A stretch of DNA of 64,000 nucleotides from positions 1 through 64,000 of the forward strand of contig CAWHCB010000011.1 of assembly GCA_963827905.1 (NCBI GenBank), in the 5' to 3' direction. Below are positions 46,325 through 55,937 of the stretch, in pieces; positions within the stretch are counted from its first letter, which is position 1, and every line of letters begins with the position of its first letter. Both the position numbers and the translations under genes were made by a program. The stretch comes from JACXTP01 sp963827905. Its GTDB lineage: Archaea > Thermoplasmatota > Thermoplasmata > Methanomassiliicoccales > UBA472. The notes under the pieces were generated by a model. The model worked only from the letters and a program-made list of their open reading frames with translations, searched no databases and was not told the origin of the DNA.

Positions 46325-47310
46325 TCGAGCTCTACTATCTGGCCGCCCTCATCGCCGTGCTCGGCCTGCTCCTCGACCTGCTGCTGGGGGAGCCCCCCAA
46401 CGCGTTGCACCCGGTGGTGTGGATCGGCAAGACCATCGGCTTCTTGGACAAGCGGACCAAGCGCACCTCGCCCCGCGCCGATCGCGTCAAGGGCATATTC
46501 GTGGCCTTGGTCCCACTGCTGCTTTTCCCTTTCGCGTTCACATTATTACTGGCATTGACCCACGACCTGCTCGGTGCGCTGGTCTGGGCGGTGGCCTGCG
46601 CCATCGTGATGAAGACCATGTTCGCCATCACCGCCATGGAGCGCCACGTGCGCCCGATCATGAAGGCGTTGGAGGCGAACGACTTGGAGGCTGCGAGGAA
46701 GGGCGCCTCCCGGATCGTGTCCCGCGACGTGAACCAGTTGGACCGGGAGCACATCATCTCCTGTGCAGCGGAATCGGCGGCGGAGAACACCGTGGATTCG
46801 GTATTCTCCCCCCTGTTCTATTTCGGTCTGGGGGGCATACCGCTCATGGTCTTCTACCGGGTCTCCAACACCTTGGACGCCATGGTCGGCTACATGAGCG
46901 AGAGGCACCGCTACGTCGGCTGGTTCAGCGCCAAGCTCGATGACGTGATGAACTGGGTCTGCGCCCGGCTCTGCGTCCCTTTCATACTCCTGGCCATGGT
47001 GCTCCTCCGCCTGGACTGGCGGAACGCCTGGGCCATGGGCAAGAAGTACAAGAAGGCCACGGCCAGCCCCAACAAGGGGTGGTCCATGTCCGCCTTCGCC
47101 GGCGGCCTGGGCATATGCTTCGAGAAGCCCGGCGTCTACCGTCTGGGGGATGGACCGTTGCCCTCGGACCCCAAGGTCATCGGCCGGACCGTCGCGGTCA
47201 TGAAGGTATCCGCACTGCTTTTCTTCTTGATGGTCGTTCTACCATCGTTCATGTTCATAGGCGTCGAGGTCCAGATATATCTGGAACAGTTGCTGACGGG
47301 GTGGCTCTAG
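46321..47310 (+). CDS. cbiB: Adenosylcobinamide-phosphate synthase CbiB
   Basis: Membrane protein that joins the aminopropanol phosphate to adenosylcobyric acid. The 329 residues hold several helices and the family motifs D-L-L-L-G-E-P-P-N-A-L-H-P-V-V-W-I-G-K, R-D-V-N-Q-L-D (R-D-x-x-x-L) and A-A-E-S-A-A-E-N-T-V-D-S-V-F-S-P-L-F-Y. The stop is TAG, which shows TAG is used as a real stop in this genome. Confidence 0.93.
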   Translation: MIELYYLAALIAVLGLLLDLLLGEPPNALHPVVWIGKTIGFLDKRTKRTSPRADRVKGIFVALVPLLLFPFAFTLLLALTHDLLGALVWAVACAIVMKTMFAITAMERHVRPIMKALEANDLEAARKGASRIVSRDVNQLDREHIISCAAESAAENTVDSVFSPLFYFGLGGIPLMVFYRVSNTLDAMVGYMSERHRYVGWFSAKLDDVMNWVCARLCVPFILLAMVLLRLDWRNAWAMGKKYKKATASPNKGWSMSAFAGGLGICFEKPGVYRLGDGPLPSDPKVIGRTVAVMKVSALLFFLMVVLPSFMFIGVEVQIYLEQLLTGWL

Positions 47311-47320
47311 GGGGGAATGG

Positions 47321-48454
47321 ATGCACGCGAAGGACATCAAGATCGGATTTCACAAGGTCGATGACTACAAGGTGATGGTGGTCCAGCTGCCGCACCGCAT
47401 GCGGGTGCTGAGCACGACCATCCTGAACGGCGCTTTCACCGAGACCGATACCATCGTGATGGTCCAGGTGCCCATAAGCTACATGGGCGCGGAGCCGGAG
47501 GAAGAGGTCCGGTCCATCGTGAAACGGCTGGGCCTGGGCCAGGCCACGGTGGGCTTTATGACCGCCGCGGACATGGAGAAGGTCATCTCCGTCAAGGAGG
47601 AGAGCTACAATGGCATGGAGGCCATCGCCATCACCACCGCCGGGGTGAAGAACGCCGTCTATGCCGGGGAGCTGATCCCCGAGAGGGTGAGGGCGTTGCT
47701 GGGCAAGTCCCATACCATAAACACCATCGTGGTGCTCGGGGTCCCTCTGCACGACACCGGTCTGGCCAATGCCATAATCACCGCCACCGAGGCCAAGTCG
47801 GCCGCCCTGATGGACTGCAAGGTCCGAGGGACCGGTACCACCAGCGACGCTATCGCAGTGATATGCCCGATAGGCAAGGGGGAGAAATATGCGGGCACGG
47901 CCACGGACATCGGCATATGCCTGGCCCGAGCGGTGCGGGGGGCGGTGGCGGAATCGGTGCTGAAATGGTATGCCCGGGAAGGGCCTATGGACTACCTGCA
48001 GCTGCTGGACGAGGTAGGCGTAACAGTGGATAACATGTGGGAGGCGGCCTCCGCCCTGATCATACCCAACGAGAGCTGGAGCGAGGAGTTCTTGCAGGAA
48101 CGGTTCGTGGCCAAACTGAGATCCTTGCGCCAGGACGTCAACGTGACCTCGCTCATCTACGCCGCTATCCTCATCGACGATGCTGGCAATCGCAACGAGA
48201 TCTTCGGTCTGGACCAGGACCGCTTCAAGGAGGACCCGGTGCACCTGTTGGCGGACGAGGTCCTCGGCATCGGCCTGGCGGAGTTCCTCACCGGGACCAA
48301 GGGCCTGTTCGAGTACATCCGTTACGACAAGAAGAAGCCCGGGGTGCTTAGCGAGCTCGGCCCCTTCCTGGACGACATCGTGGCTTCGCTCATAGGAAGC
48401 GTTATGTCGATGATCTACTCTGAGCTGTTGGAGAAGGAGGGAAAGCTCTCATGA
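47321..48454 (+). CDS. cbiS: Bifunctional CbiS: adenosylcobinamide amidohydrolase / alpha-ribazole phosphatase
   Basis: The 377 residues join two enzymes. Residues 1-215 are a CbiZ domain, which removes the aminopropanol side chain of adenosylcobinamide so that salvaged corrinoids re-enter as cobyric acid (I-T-T-A-G-V-K-N-A, T-G-T-T-S-D-A-I-A-V). Residues about 225-377 are a CobZ/PgpA-like phosphatase (D-E-V-L-G-I-G-L-A-E-F-L, E-L-G-P-F-L-D-D) that dephosphorylates alpha-ribazole phosphate. This fusion is known from methanogenic archaea. It overlaps cobS by 4 bp. Confidence 0.88.
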   Translation: MHAKDIKIGFHKVDDYKVMVVQLPHRMRVLSTTILNGAFTETDTIVMVQVPISYMGAEPEEEVRSIVKRLGLGQATVGFMTAADMEKVISVKEESYNGMEAIAITTAGVKNAVYAGELIPERVRALLGKSHTINTIVVLGVPLHDTGLANAIITATEAKSAALMDCKVRGTGTTSDAIAVICPIGKGEKYAGTATDIGICLARAVRGAVAESVLKWYAREGPMDYLQLLDEVGVTVDNMWEAASALIIPNESWSEEFLQERFVAKLRSLRQDVNVTSLIYAAILIDDAGNRNEIFGLDQDRFKEDPVHLLADEVLGIGLAEFLTGTKGLFEYIRYDKKKPGVLSELGPFLDDIVASLIGSVMSMIYSELLEKEGKLS

Positions 48455-49357
48455 GAGGAACGATGCTATCGGCGATACTGTCCAGATCGTACACCGGGGA
48501 GGCGACCGCGCCGGAGCCGGTCAAGGAGGGAGGGAGGAAGAGCCCGGCGTTCGGCGCTCTCAAGGCGGCCTTCTCCATGTTCACCATATTGCCCATCGAC
48601 GTGGAGGGGGAGGACGTCATGCACCTCTCCAAACGCTTCTGGCTTGTCGTATTGGTCGGGGCGTTCCTCGGCCTGGCGGCGGGTTTGGTCATGTATCTGC
48701 TCAGCGACCCGGTCGGGCCGTTCAGCCCCCTCGTCTCCGCGGTCATCGTCATCTTCATGCTATTCTCGTTCAACCGCTTCCTGCACCTGGACGGGCTCAG
48801 TGATTTCGGCGACGGGATGCTGGCTATGGGGGACAAGGAGAGGAAGATCGCCATCATGAAGGACTCCCACGTGGGGGCGGGCGGTCTCGGTTACGCAATT
48901 ATTTTCACTCTGCTCTCGGTCGCTGCTCTGGCCACCCTCCCGTTCCACATCCAATACCTGTCTGTTTCTGGCGCCCTTGGTGGCCGAGGTGGGCTGCAAG
49001 TGCTCCATGGTCAGCTGCGCCGCGCTGGGCGAGTCCCGGGAAGGCCTCGGTGGCATATTCGTCAAGAACACCAAGGGCGGATCCGCCCTTATCGCCATCG
49101 TTCTGGCACTGATCATCGGTCTTGGGGCGATGATGCTCTTAAAACCGGAGGACCTGGACTATCTGGAGGTCGCGGTCCTGGCCGTCGTGGCCGTCCTCGC
49201 CTCCATCCTGGTCGGGGCATGGATGGCACGAACGGCGATGAAGAACTTCGGCTGCGTCAACGGGGACGTGCTCGGGGCGGCGAACGAGGTCGCTAGACCT
49301 ATAATCCTGCTCGCCATTACCGCGACCATATGGTTCATGACATCGCCGCCCTGGTGA
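48451..49357 (+). CDS. cobS: Adenosylcobinamide-GDP ribazoletransferase CobS, one frameshift
   Basis: Membrane cobalamin synthase joining adenosylcobinamide-GDP and alpha-ribazole. It has an N-terminal soluble stretch, then F-T-I-L-P-I-D, the catalytic-site motif H-L-D-G-L-S-D-F-G-D-G-M and D-S-H-V-G-A-G-G. After a frameshift near 48972 it continues L-A-P-L-V-A-E-V-G and ends G-C-V-N-G-D-V-L-G-A-A-N-E-V with the last helix. Read across the shift it is about 302 residues. It overlaps the cobY start by 28 bp. Confidence 0.88.
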
Positions 49358-49959
49358 CCGCCGGGGGCCAGGGAAGCCGCATACGCGAGCTGGGCTCGGA
49401 AAAGCCGTTGCTCCCGGTGCTCGGGCGCAGGCTCATCGACCGGGCGGTGGAGACCGTCGGGTCGGTCCCCTCCGTTTCCAGGACATACGTGTCGGTGTCC
49501 AACTTCACCCCCAAGACCGAAGCCTACCTCCAGGGTTCACCGGTCCAGGTCATCCACACCCAAGGGGAAGGCTACGTTCCCGACCTCCAGGAGACGATGC
49601 GTAAGATCTGGGAGCGCAGCGTCCTGATCTGTCCGGTGGACATGCCCTTGCTCACGGCGGAAGGGTTGGAGGCCCTGGTGAGGGAGTACATGCGCCGCGG
49701 CGAGCCCTCGTTGACCGTGGCGCTGCCTCCAGAGGTGGTAATAGGGCTCGGATTGGACGTCACATACTCCGAACCGATAGACGGCAAGCAGATGACCTTT
49801 TGCGGGGTGAGCATCGTGGAACGCCAGGCCATGCTTCGGGACCATTTCGTCGCCGGGGGTTTTTACGTAACCGATGCTCAGGACTTCGCCGTGAACGTCA
49901 ACTCCAAGCGGGACCTGGCAGTGGCTGAGTCCATTCTGAGCGCAAGGAAAAAGGGTTAG
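49330..49959 (+). CDS. cobY: Adenosylcobinamide-phosphate guanylyltransferase CobY
   Basis: Archaeal GTP:adenosylcobinamide-phosphate guanylyltransferase, the non-orthologous replacement of bacterial CobU. The 209 residues have the nucleotidyltransferase start A-L-V-T-A-G-G-Q-G-S-R, then K-P-L-L-P-V-L-G-R-R-L-I-D and C-P-V-D-M-P-L-L-T. It is the last gene of the btu-cob operon. Its stop overlaps the stop of convergent cobT. The stop codon is TAG. Confidence 0.9.
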   Translation: MVHDIAALVTAGGQGSRIRELGSEKPLLPVLGRRLIDRAVETVGSVPSVSRTYVSVSNFTPKTEAYLQGSPVQVIHTQGEGYVPDLQETMRKIWERSVLICPVDMPLLTAEGLEALVREYMRRGEPSLTVALPPEVVIGLGLDVTYSEPIDGKQMTFCGVSIVERQAMLRDHFVAGGFYVTDAQDFAVNVNSKRDLAVAESILSARKKG

Positions 49960-51061
49960 CGCTTGGTCATGAGGCGCTCATAGGCCCCATCTATCTCATG
50001 CATCATCTTCGAGGCATCCAACTTTCCTTCGGAGCGGCAAATGGCTGCGATGGTCGAACCGCCGCAGCCCACGCCCTCCTTTACGATGCCGGTCTCATGG
50101 ATACGGAGCCCGTCGAAGCGCGACCTGGAGAAATCGAGGTTCGCGCCAAGCACCGGGACCGGGCCGATCTGGGCCACCAGGTGGCGCAGGTCTGAGCTCT
50201 TGTCGTTCAGGATCCAACGCGTGGTGCCAAGGGCCACATTATCCATGGCCTTGGGCTCGACGGAGCGCACCACGGACAGGACGGCCGCCATCTGCGTGCC
50301 GCCGGCCATGATCACCGGTCCTTCCGGGCCGCTCCGACGATGATGCCGGCAGCGGCGGGCATCATGGGGTCTCCTACCGCCGCCACCGCCTTCAACGCGT
50401 CCTCCTTCATCTCCGCCGCAGAGAACTTGGTCCTATCGATGCCCTCGCGGGCCGCCTGCACCTTGATGGGGTGTGGGTTCACGGGCAGGCTGCTGCTGAC
50501 CTTGTTCTCCGCGTCGAAGCCCTGGGCCAATAGGACCGCCAGGGCGGTGGTGGTGCCTCCGGCGATGCTCTCGCCTACCACCAGATAGTCCGTCTGGGAG
50601 GCCAGGTTCTCGCCGGCCACCACCGCGCTGTCGAAGACCTTGCGTGGGTCCTTCACCGCGTTGCCGGTGCGGATGTCCTCTCCGGGGCTGCCGTCCAGCT
50701 CAAAGTAAGGGGCAATGGGCCGGACGCGAACACCTCCGTTGACTGCAAAAACGGGCATCTTGGCCAGACCCACCGCGCTCATGGTGATGAGGCCAGGGGT
50801 GGGGATGCCATCGGGCGTGACCGGGACGCCGGGTATGCACTTGCACTTTCCATAGAAGAGGAGCTCGACGTCGGCGGCCGGGGTAAAATCGGTGATGGCC
50901 GGATTGGCACCGGCGGCGGATATGCCCGGGATCTTGGCGGTCTCTGTGTTGCCGATGGTGCATACGAAAGTGGGCCGTTTGCCCCAAACGCGGTCGATGA
51001 AATCCGCCCCCCGCCCCTCCTCGGAGGCGAGGATGATGCTGTCCGACGCTTTTGCTCTCAT
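49956..51061 (-). CDS. cobT: Nicotinate mononucleotide:base phosphoribosyltransferase CobT (archaeal type), one frameshift
   Basis: Activates the lower-ligand base as alpha-ribazole phosphate. It is of the archaeal CobT-like family (I-G-N-T-E-T-A-K-I-P-G-I-S-A-A-G). It contains V-V-G-E-S-I-A-G-G-T-T-T-A-L and, after a frameshift near 50325, V-I-M-A-G-G-T-Q-M-A-A-V and G-V-G-C-G-G-S-T-I-A. I start at ATG 51061: a longer frame to 51097 would run through the operator, while a TATA box at 51111-51120 sets transcription inside that operator. Read across the shift it is about 368 residues. Confidence 0.87.
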
Positions 51062-51080
51062 GATAAATCCTCGATATGAG

Positions 51081-51097
51081 TTGGATGTATAATCCAA
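51081..51097. promoter_or_regulatory. B12/cobalt operator at cobT: TTGGATGTATAATCCAA
   Basis: It shares the arms and spacing (TTGGAT-N5-ATCCAA) of the operator before btuF. It lies 14-39 bp downstream of the minus-strand TATA element ATTATATATCG (51110-51120), so it covers the predicted transcription start of cobT. Confidence 0.6.
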
Positions 51098-51109
51098 CTA
51101 ATGATGACC

Positions 51110-51120
51110 CCGATATATAA
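51110..51120 (-). promoter_or_regulatory. TATA box of cobT
   Basis: TTATATATCGG on the minus strand is the only TATA-like element before cobT. The spacing places the transcript start near 51086, within the operator and about 25 nt before ATG 51061. Confidence 0.45.
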
Positions 51121-51146
51121 TGCTTTTTCAGAACCCCAGCCAGGGC

Positions 51147-52208
51147 TCAGAACCGATATATCCTTTCCAAGAGCTGGGACAGTTCCATGCTATTGCAGTC
51201 CGTCTCTTGATAATGGTGCGTGGCCTCATAGGGCAGTACAGAATCCGATATGGCGAACGGGACGTTCATGCGGATATGGTCGCCGGTGAGGGACGAGGCC
51301 CCATGGTCCACCAAGAGAGCGATGCGGCAGTGCGAGAACGATTTGGCGAACCGGGACAGTTCTTGGTCTATGCTCTCGATTAGTTCCACCTTGCCGCGTG
51401 GGTCGCGCTTGTGGCTGATGTCATCGGTCTCCTCGAAATGCAGGAAGACGTCCCCGTTGCGGATCAGCTCCTTGGCAAGCTTGATACCCTGCTTGAAACC
51501 GGCGATACGTTGCCGCTTTATGTTCAGCAGCGCCGCCACTCCCAGCGCGGAAGGGCTCTTCGATATCACGGTCATGGGAGGGATGGGCCGGACCTGGCTC
51601 TGGAACCGTTCCGCCTCCAGTCCGGTGCCTCCTCCCCAGGGCAGCAAAGTGATCCCCCCGGTCAGCTCCGCCATATGCTCGGCGAAAGGTCTGAAGTCCC
51701 CGAGGTCGCTGGGCATGACATCGGCGGGCGCAGGCGGTTTAGGCAGGTCCATCACCTCGGTCCCCTTCACCGTCATCACCGCCTTCCCACCGTTATAAAA
51801 GATGATGTGGGGGTCCATCTCCCGGATCTTCTCCCTGGCTCGGAGCACGGCTTTCTGCAAGGTGATCTCGTCCGCGCAGGAGATCTTGTAGTACCATTCC
51901 ACCCGGCCGTCCTTGATGATGGCCGGGGTCATGCGATAGGCGACCCGTTTACTGTCAAAAGGCAATTCCAGGCCATAGGCCTCGATCACGCCCCGAGGCA
52001 TCTCGCTGCGGTTACCGGTGAAGAGCTCGAGGAGGTAGAAATGGGTGTAATCCCGGGACTCGGTGCAGCCCAAGGCGCCATGCGAGGCGATGGAATCGAG
52101 GAAGGGTTTGCGGGCGACCTGCAGAGGTGTCGACCCGCCCAAGGAAGGGTTCGGATGGTCCGTCGCCCCATCGAGGAAGATGATCAGGACCCGCTTGCTC
52201 TCCGCCAT
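51147..52208 (-). CDS. apgM: Archaeal cofactor-independent phosphoglycerate mutase (ApgM family)
   Basis: Interconverts 3- and 2-phosphoglycerate. It is of the alkaline phosphatase superfamily, 353 residues, somewhat shorter than the usual 400 or so. The metal-site motifs are L-I-I-F-L-D-G-A-T-D-H-P near the start, G-G-S-T-P-L, H-F-E-E-T-D-D-I-S-H-K-R-D-P and L-V-D-H-G-A-S-S-L-T-G-D-H. The start overlaps the 3' end of hypF by 25 bp. A phosphonate-type mutase of the same family cannot be fully excluded. Confidence 0.8.
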   Translation of the reverse strand: MAESKRVLIIFLDGATDHPNPSLGGSTPLQVARKPFLDSIASHGALGCTESRDYTHFYLLELFTGNRSEMPRGVIEAYGLELPFDSKRVAYRMTPAIIKDGRVEWYYKISCADEITLQKAVLRAREKIREMDPHIIFYNGGKAVMTVKGTEVMDLPKPPAPADVMPSDLGDFRPFAEHMAELTGGITLLPWGGGTGLEAERFQSQVRPIPPMTVISKSPSALGVAALLNIKRQRIAGFKQGIKLAKELIRNGDVFLHFEETDDISHKRDPRGKVELIESIDQELSRFAKSFSHCRIALLVDHGASSLTGDHIRMNVPFAISDSVLPYEATHHYQETDCNSMELSQLLERIYRF

Positions 52209-54449
52209 TCCCTGGGAAAATGGCTATCGGTATAATAACATCTTGCCCACTGGACCAAGATCAGAGAGAGCATCCTCCTCAGGGCGATGGCGCATTGTCC
52301 CGCCGATATGCAACCATCCCCGTTAGGCAGCTCACGGGGTACGAGGAGCGCCAATCCCTTCTCCTTGGCCATCTCTTCAATCCATGCCGTGATGGTGCGG
52401 TTGTATGAGACCCCCCCGGTCACGCCGATCGCCTTGGTGCCTTTTTCCCTGGCCCGGTCAACGGCGAGATCCACCAGTCCCTGCAGGACCGCCCTCACAT
52501 AGGTGGCAGCGACGTCCTCCCTCCGGCCAGGGGAATCCAGGACATATGCCATCATGTCCACGCTGCGCACGACGTCCCCCTCCACGATGCAGTGGAACGA
52601 CCGGTCCGGACGTCCCCGGGAGAGCCATTGCTCCAGCTTCATGGCCGGCTCACCGTCATAGCTCCGGTATTGGCATATGCCGAGGGCGCAGGCCACCATG
52701 TCCAGCACTCTTCCCATGCCGGTGCTGCTCGTGCTCTTCCTCATCACCTTGTCGAACAGGCCCGACTCCTCTGGCGTGAAGTACGAACCATCCCGACCTA
52801 ACGTTCTTTGGGCCGCGAAGACCAATCGGCGCACATCGTACACCGCCTTCTCTCCGCCGATGAGCGGCAGTTCCTGCAGGTGGCCCACCCGCTCGAACCC
52901 GACCATGCTCGCATCCAGCACCTCTCCGCCCCAGGCCTTTCCATCCGACCCGTATCCCGTGCCGTCGATGGCGATGGTCACCAGTTCGTCCTGCCCATGG
53001 TCGAGCATCAAGGCCGCGGCGTGGGCCCAGTGGTGCTGCACCTCTACTAGCTCCCGGACCACTCCTCCGCGAGCCTCTCGACCAGCCGCCGCGTCGAGTA
53101 TCCGGGATGGAGGTCGACACCAACCGCTTCGACTTTCTCCGCTCCCAGCAGCTTCCGGAGATAGGCCAAGGCCACCTCAAGGTACTCCAAAACGCCGGCG
53201 GAGCTGCTGTCCCCAATGTACTGGGTTTGATGCAGACGTCTCTGGAATGCCAAAGACCCGGCGATGTTCTCCTGAGCCCCCAGGCCGATGGCCGTGCCTG
53301 GGTACGGGAAGGGGATGCTGGTAGGCACATGCCCCTCGATTTGCGGATGAAGAAGGTGCCGGCCCCATTGGCACGGACCACCGAGTCATCGCACCGGTTG
53401 ATGATCTCGCGGTCGTGCATGAGATAGATGTCCGCCCCAAGTGCCAACGCCTCAGAGTCATTCAACACCATGGGTTGGCCAGGCACGTTGGCCGAGGTCA
53501 TGACCAAGGCGTCTACCTTCAATTTGGCAAAGAGCAGATGTTGCATCTCGGTATACGGCAGGAACAGCCCGATATTCCCCAGACCCGGGGATATGATCTC
53601 GGCCATCTCACTATGGACCTTGTCCACCAGGACGATGGGGCGATGTCCTGAGACGAGCAGCTCCATTTCCTGCTGTGAAGGTCGAGCATACCTCCCAACC
53701 GCCTCGATGTCACGGACCATGACGGCGAACGGTTTCTGCTCCCTCCTATACCATTGACGCAGATGACTGAGGTTGTCCAAGGTGCAACAGATGTGCATAC
53801 CCCCCCAGCTCTTGATGACCCCGACCTTGCCCTCTTGCAGTCCCTCGGCAAAGAGGGTCACCGCATCCCCCTCCTGCCTTGTCCCCTCTCGGTTAAGAAC
53901 ATAGTAGGTCGGACCGCACTTAGGACAGGATATGGTCTGATGGTGGAATCGCCGACTGCTCGGGTCCTCGTACTCGGCACGACAGTCCGAGCACATGGGG
54001 AAGGACCGCATCGCCGTCTTCTCCCGGTCGTAAGGGAGATCGTCGATGATTGTGAATCTGGCTCCGCAATCGGTGCAATTGGTGAATGGATATGAGTATC
54101 TCCGGTCCATCGGATGGAACATCTCTTTTAGGCATGGGCCGCATATGGCGAAATCGTTGGGGATGGCCACCCCCCGCTCCCCCTTCTCGCTCTTCACGAT
54201 CTTGAATCCCATCGCCCTGAGCTCGGTGTCCGGCAGTCCCGGACCGTATTCCACCCGTTCCAGTCGAGCCAACGGGGGAAGGGCCCTCCTCAGCTCCTGC
54301 ATGAAAAGGTCCGGGTCACAATCCACCTCGATGACCACGTTCGAACCATTGTTCTGGACATATCCATGGACACCTAGGGCGGTTGCCACCCGGTGCACGG
54401 TGGGCCTGAAACCCACCCCTTGGACTATTCCATGGATGGTGATCCTCAT
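52184..54449 (-). CDS. hypF: Hydrogenase maturation carbamoyltransferase HypF, two frameshifts
   Basis: Makes the carbamoyl group that becomes the cyanide ligands of NiFe hydrogenase. The domain order is complete: acylphosphatase (G-I-V-Q-G-V-G-F-R-P, residues 7-16), two zinc fingers (C-G-P-C near 103, C-T-D-C, C-S-D-C, C-P-K-C), the YrdC-like domain (V-M-T-S-A-N-V-P-G-Q-P), and the Kae1-like domain (H-H-W-A-H-A-A and I-D-G-T-G-Y-G-S-D-G). Frame changes are near 53335 (a G run) and 53060. Read across them it is about 755 residues. A TATA box lies 22-31 bp before ATG 54449. No other hyp gene is present in the window. Confidence 0.9.
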
Positions 54450-54469
54450 CGACGGAGCGAGAGAAACCG

Positions 54470-54481
54470 ACCTTATATATC
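54470..54481 (-). promoter_or_regulatory. TATA box of hypF
   Basis: GATATATAAGGT on the minus strand, 22-31 bp before the hypF ATG at 54449, gives a leaderless start. Confidence 0.5.
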
Positions 54482-54567
54482 ATTTCTCAATTTCTATAGA
54501 AGGCTACGGTTAAAACAGCTGTTCTGAGGGGCCGGGGCAGTGATCATGGTATATATATTTTTACCAG

Positions 54568-54589
54568 TGTTAGTTAACAGGGGTGTTAA
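54568..54589. promoter_or_regulatory. TGTTA-type inverted and direct repeats upstream of the aquaporin
   Basis: TGTTA-GT-TAACA (54568-54579) is a short perfect palindrome, followed by a further TGTTAA at 54584-54589. It lies between an AT-rich GGTATATATATT and the proximal TATA box. A possible operator; the evidence is weak. Confidence 0.3.
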
Positions 54590-54641
54590 ATAAAAACCAT
54601 CATCCATATTTTTCTCAAATTTGTTAATGCTAAACCATCGA

Positions 54642-54653
54642 AACTTATATATT
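54642..54653 (+). promoter_or_regulatory. TATA box of the aquaporin gene
   Basis: ACTTATATATTG lies about 45 bp before the coding start, followed by a T-rich leader and a GGGGGG ribosome-binding site at 54684-54689. Confidence 0.4.
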
Positions 54654-54696
54654 GCTATACTAAATTTTATTGCTCAGTCTTTAGGGGGGAAAACAA

Positions 54697-55436
54697 CTGA
54701 AGAACTATGTAGCGGAATTGCTAGGAAGCATGGCCCTTATCATCGTTGGTGTCGGGTCTTTGCTGATGGTTGTCGCTGGCGAGAGTATGGCCGGATTGGT
54801 CGGCATTGCTCTTGCTTTCGGTCTGATCGTCATGGCATTGGTCTATACCATCGGTCCGATATCGGGCTGTCACATCAACCCGGCGGTCACGATCGGTGTG
54901 ATGATGATCAAGGGAATGAAGCCAAAGGACGGTATAATGTACATCGTCATGCAGATCATCGGAGCGGTGATTGGTGGCGCGATATTGTACTACCTGGTCT
55001 GGGACTACGCATCCGGATGGGCTGGCCTCGAGGGAAGCGCATTGACCGACACGGTTCAATCTGTCTTCCAGGGCGCATCCACCGGTTTCTGGGCTGAGGG
55101 GGTTGACAACCAATACAAGTGGGGTATCGCGGCGATATTCCTGGTTCGAGTTGTTGATCGCGTTCGTGCTGCAGCTGGTCATCCTTGGATCCCTTGCGAA
55201 CAAAGGATGGAAAGGCTTTGGCCGGTGTTGCCATCGGTTTCACCGTCACCGCCTTGCTGTTGGTCGCTGGTCCCGCCGATGGTGCCGGTCTGAACCCGCT
55301 CAGGTCCCTTGCCCCAGCCATATTCGCTGGTGACTGGGCGCTGGAGCAGCTCTGGCTGTTCTTCGTGGCTCCGATCGTCGGTGCGATCGTCGGTTCGTTC
55401 GTCTTCGCCTGGTTCGCCAAGCCTGCAAAGGCCTAA
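54697..55436 (+). CDS. Aquaporin/glycerol facilitator (MIP family), two frameshifts
   Basis: Channel protein for water or small neutral solutes. The N-terminus K-N-Y-V-A-E-L-L-G-S-M-A-L is typical of MIP proteins and is preceded only by a CTG codon at 54697, 7 nt after GGGGGG. No ATG, GTG or TTG lies between the upstream stop and this helix, and TTG 54718 would cut into helix 1. The first pore motif is H-I-N-P-A-V-T-I-G. After frame changes near 55143 and 55200 the second reads G-L-N-P-L-R-S-L-A-P-A (NPL in place of NPA). Read across the shifts it is about 246 residues with six helices. Confidence 0.72.
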
Positions 55437-55543
55437 GCGATCCGGACTGGACACGATCAAACCCTTTACTTATTCCTTATTTTTCGATATTCATACGAGG
55501 CAAAGTTATTTTTCTGGAAGTCCGTTAAGGGGCGGGATTGTCG

Positions 55544-55937
55544 ATGAGCGAGGTAAGAGAGGGTCTGAGGTATTCGAAGGACCATGAATGGGTCAAGGTG
55601 GAGGATGGGAAGGCCAAGGTCGGACTGAGCGACCATGCCCAGCACCAGCTCACCGAGCTCGCCTTCATACAGTTGCCGACGGTTGGTCAGAAGGTCAAGG
55701 CCGGAGAGGTCCTAGGCATCGTGGAGAGCGTCAAGAACACCGCCGATGTGTACTCCCCGGTCTCTGGAGAGGTGGTCGAGGTGAATTCCCCGTTGGAGGA
55801 CGACCCCCAGGTGATCAACAAGAGCCCCTATGACCAAGGCTTGGATCGCCGTCATCAGGATGGAAAGACCCCAATGAGGCTATGCGATGATGGACGCCGC
55901 GACCTATAGGAAGTTCATCGAGCAGGCGAAGAAGTGA
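55544..55937 (+). CDS. gcvH: Glycine cleavage system H protein, frameshifted C-terminus
   Basis: Lipoyl carrier of the glycine cleavage system. It starts M-S-E-V-R-E-G-L-R-Y-S-K-D-H-E-W, and the lipoyl lysine is in I-V-E-S-V-K-N-T (K64). After N-K-S-P-Y-D-Q the frame breaks within 60 bp, two or three times between 55842 and 55890. The expected end W-I-A-V-I-R-M and M-M-D-A-A-T-Y-R-K-F-I-E-Q-A-K-K can be read in other frames to TGA 55935-55937. Restored length is about 130 residues, normal. No other gcv gene is adjacent, so the protein may serve lipoate relay instead. Confidence 0.85.
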
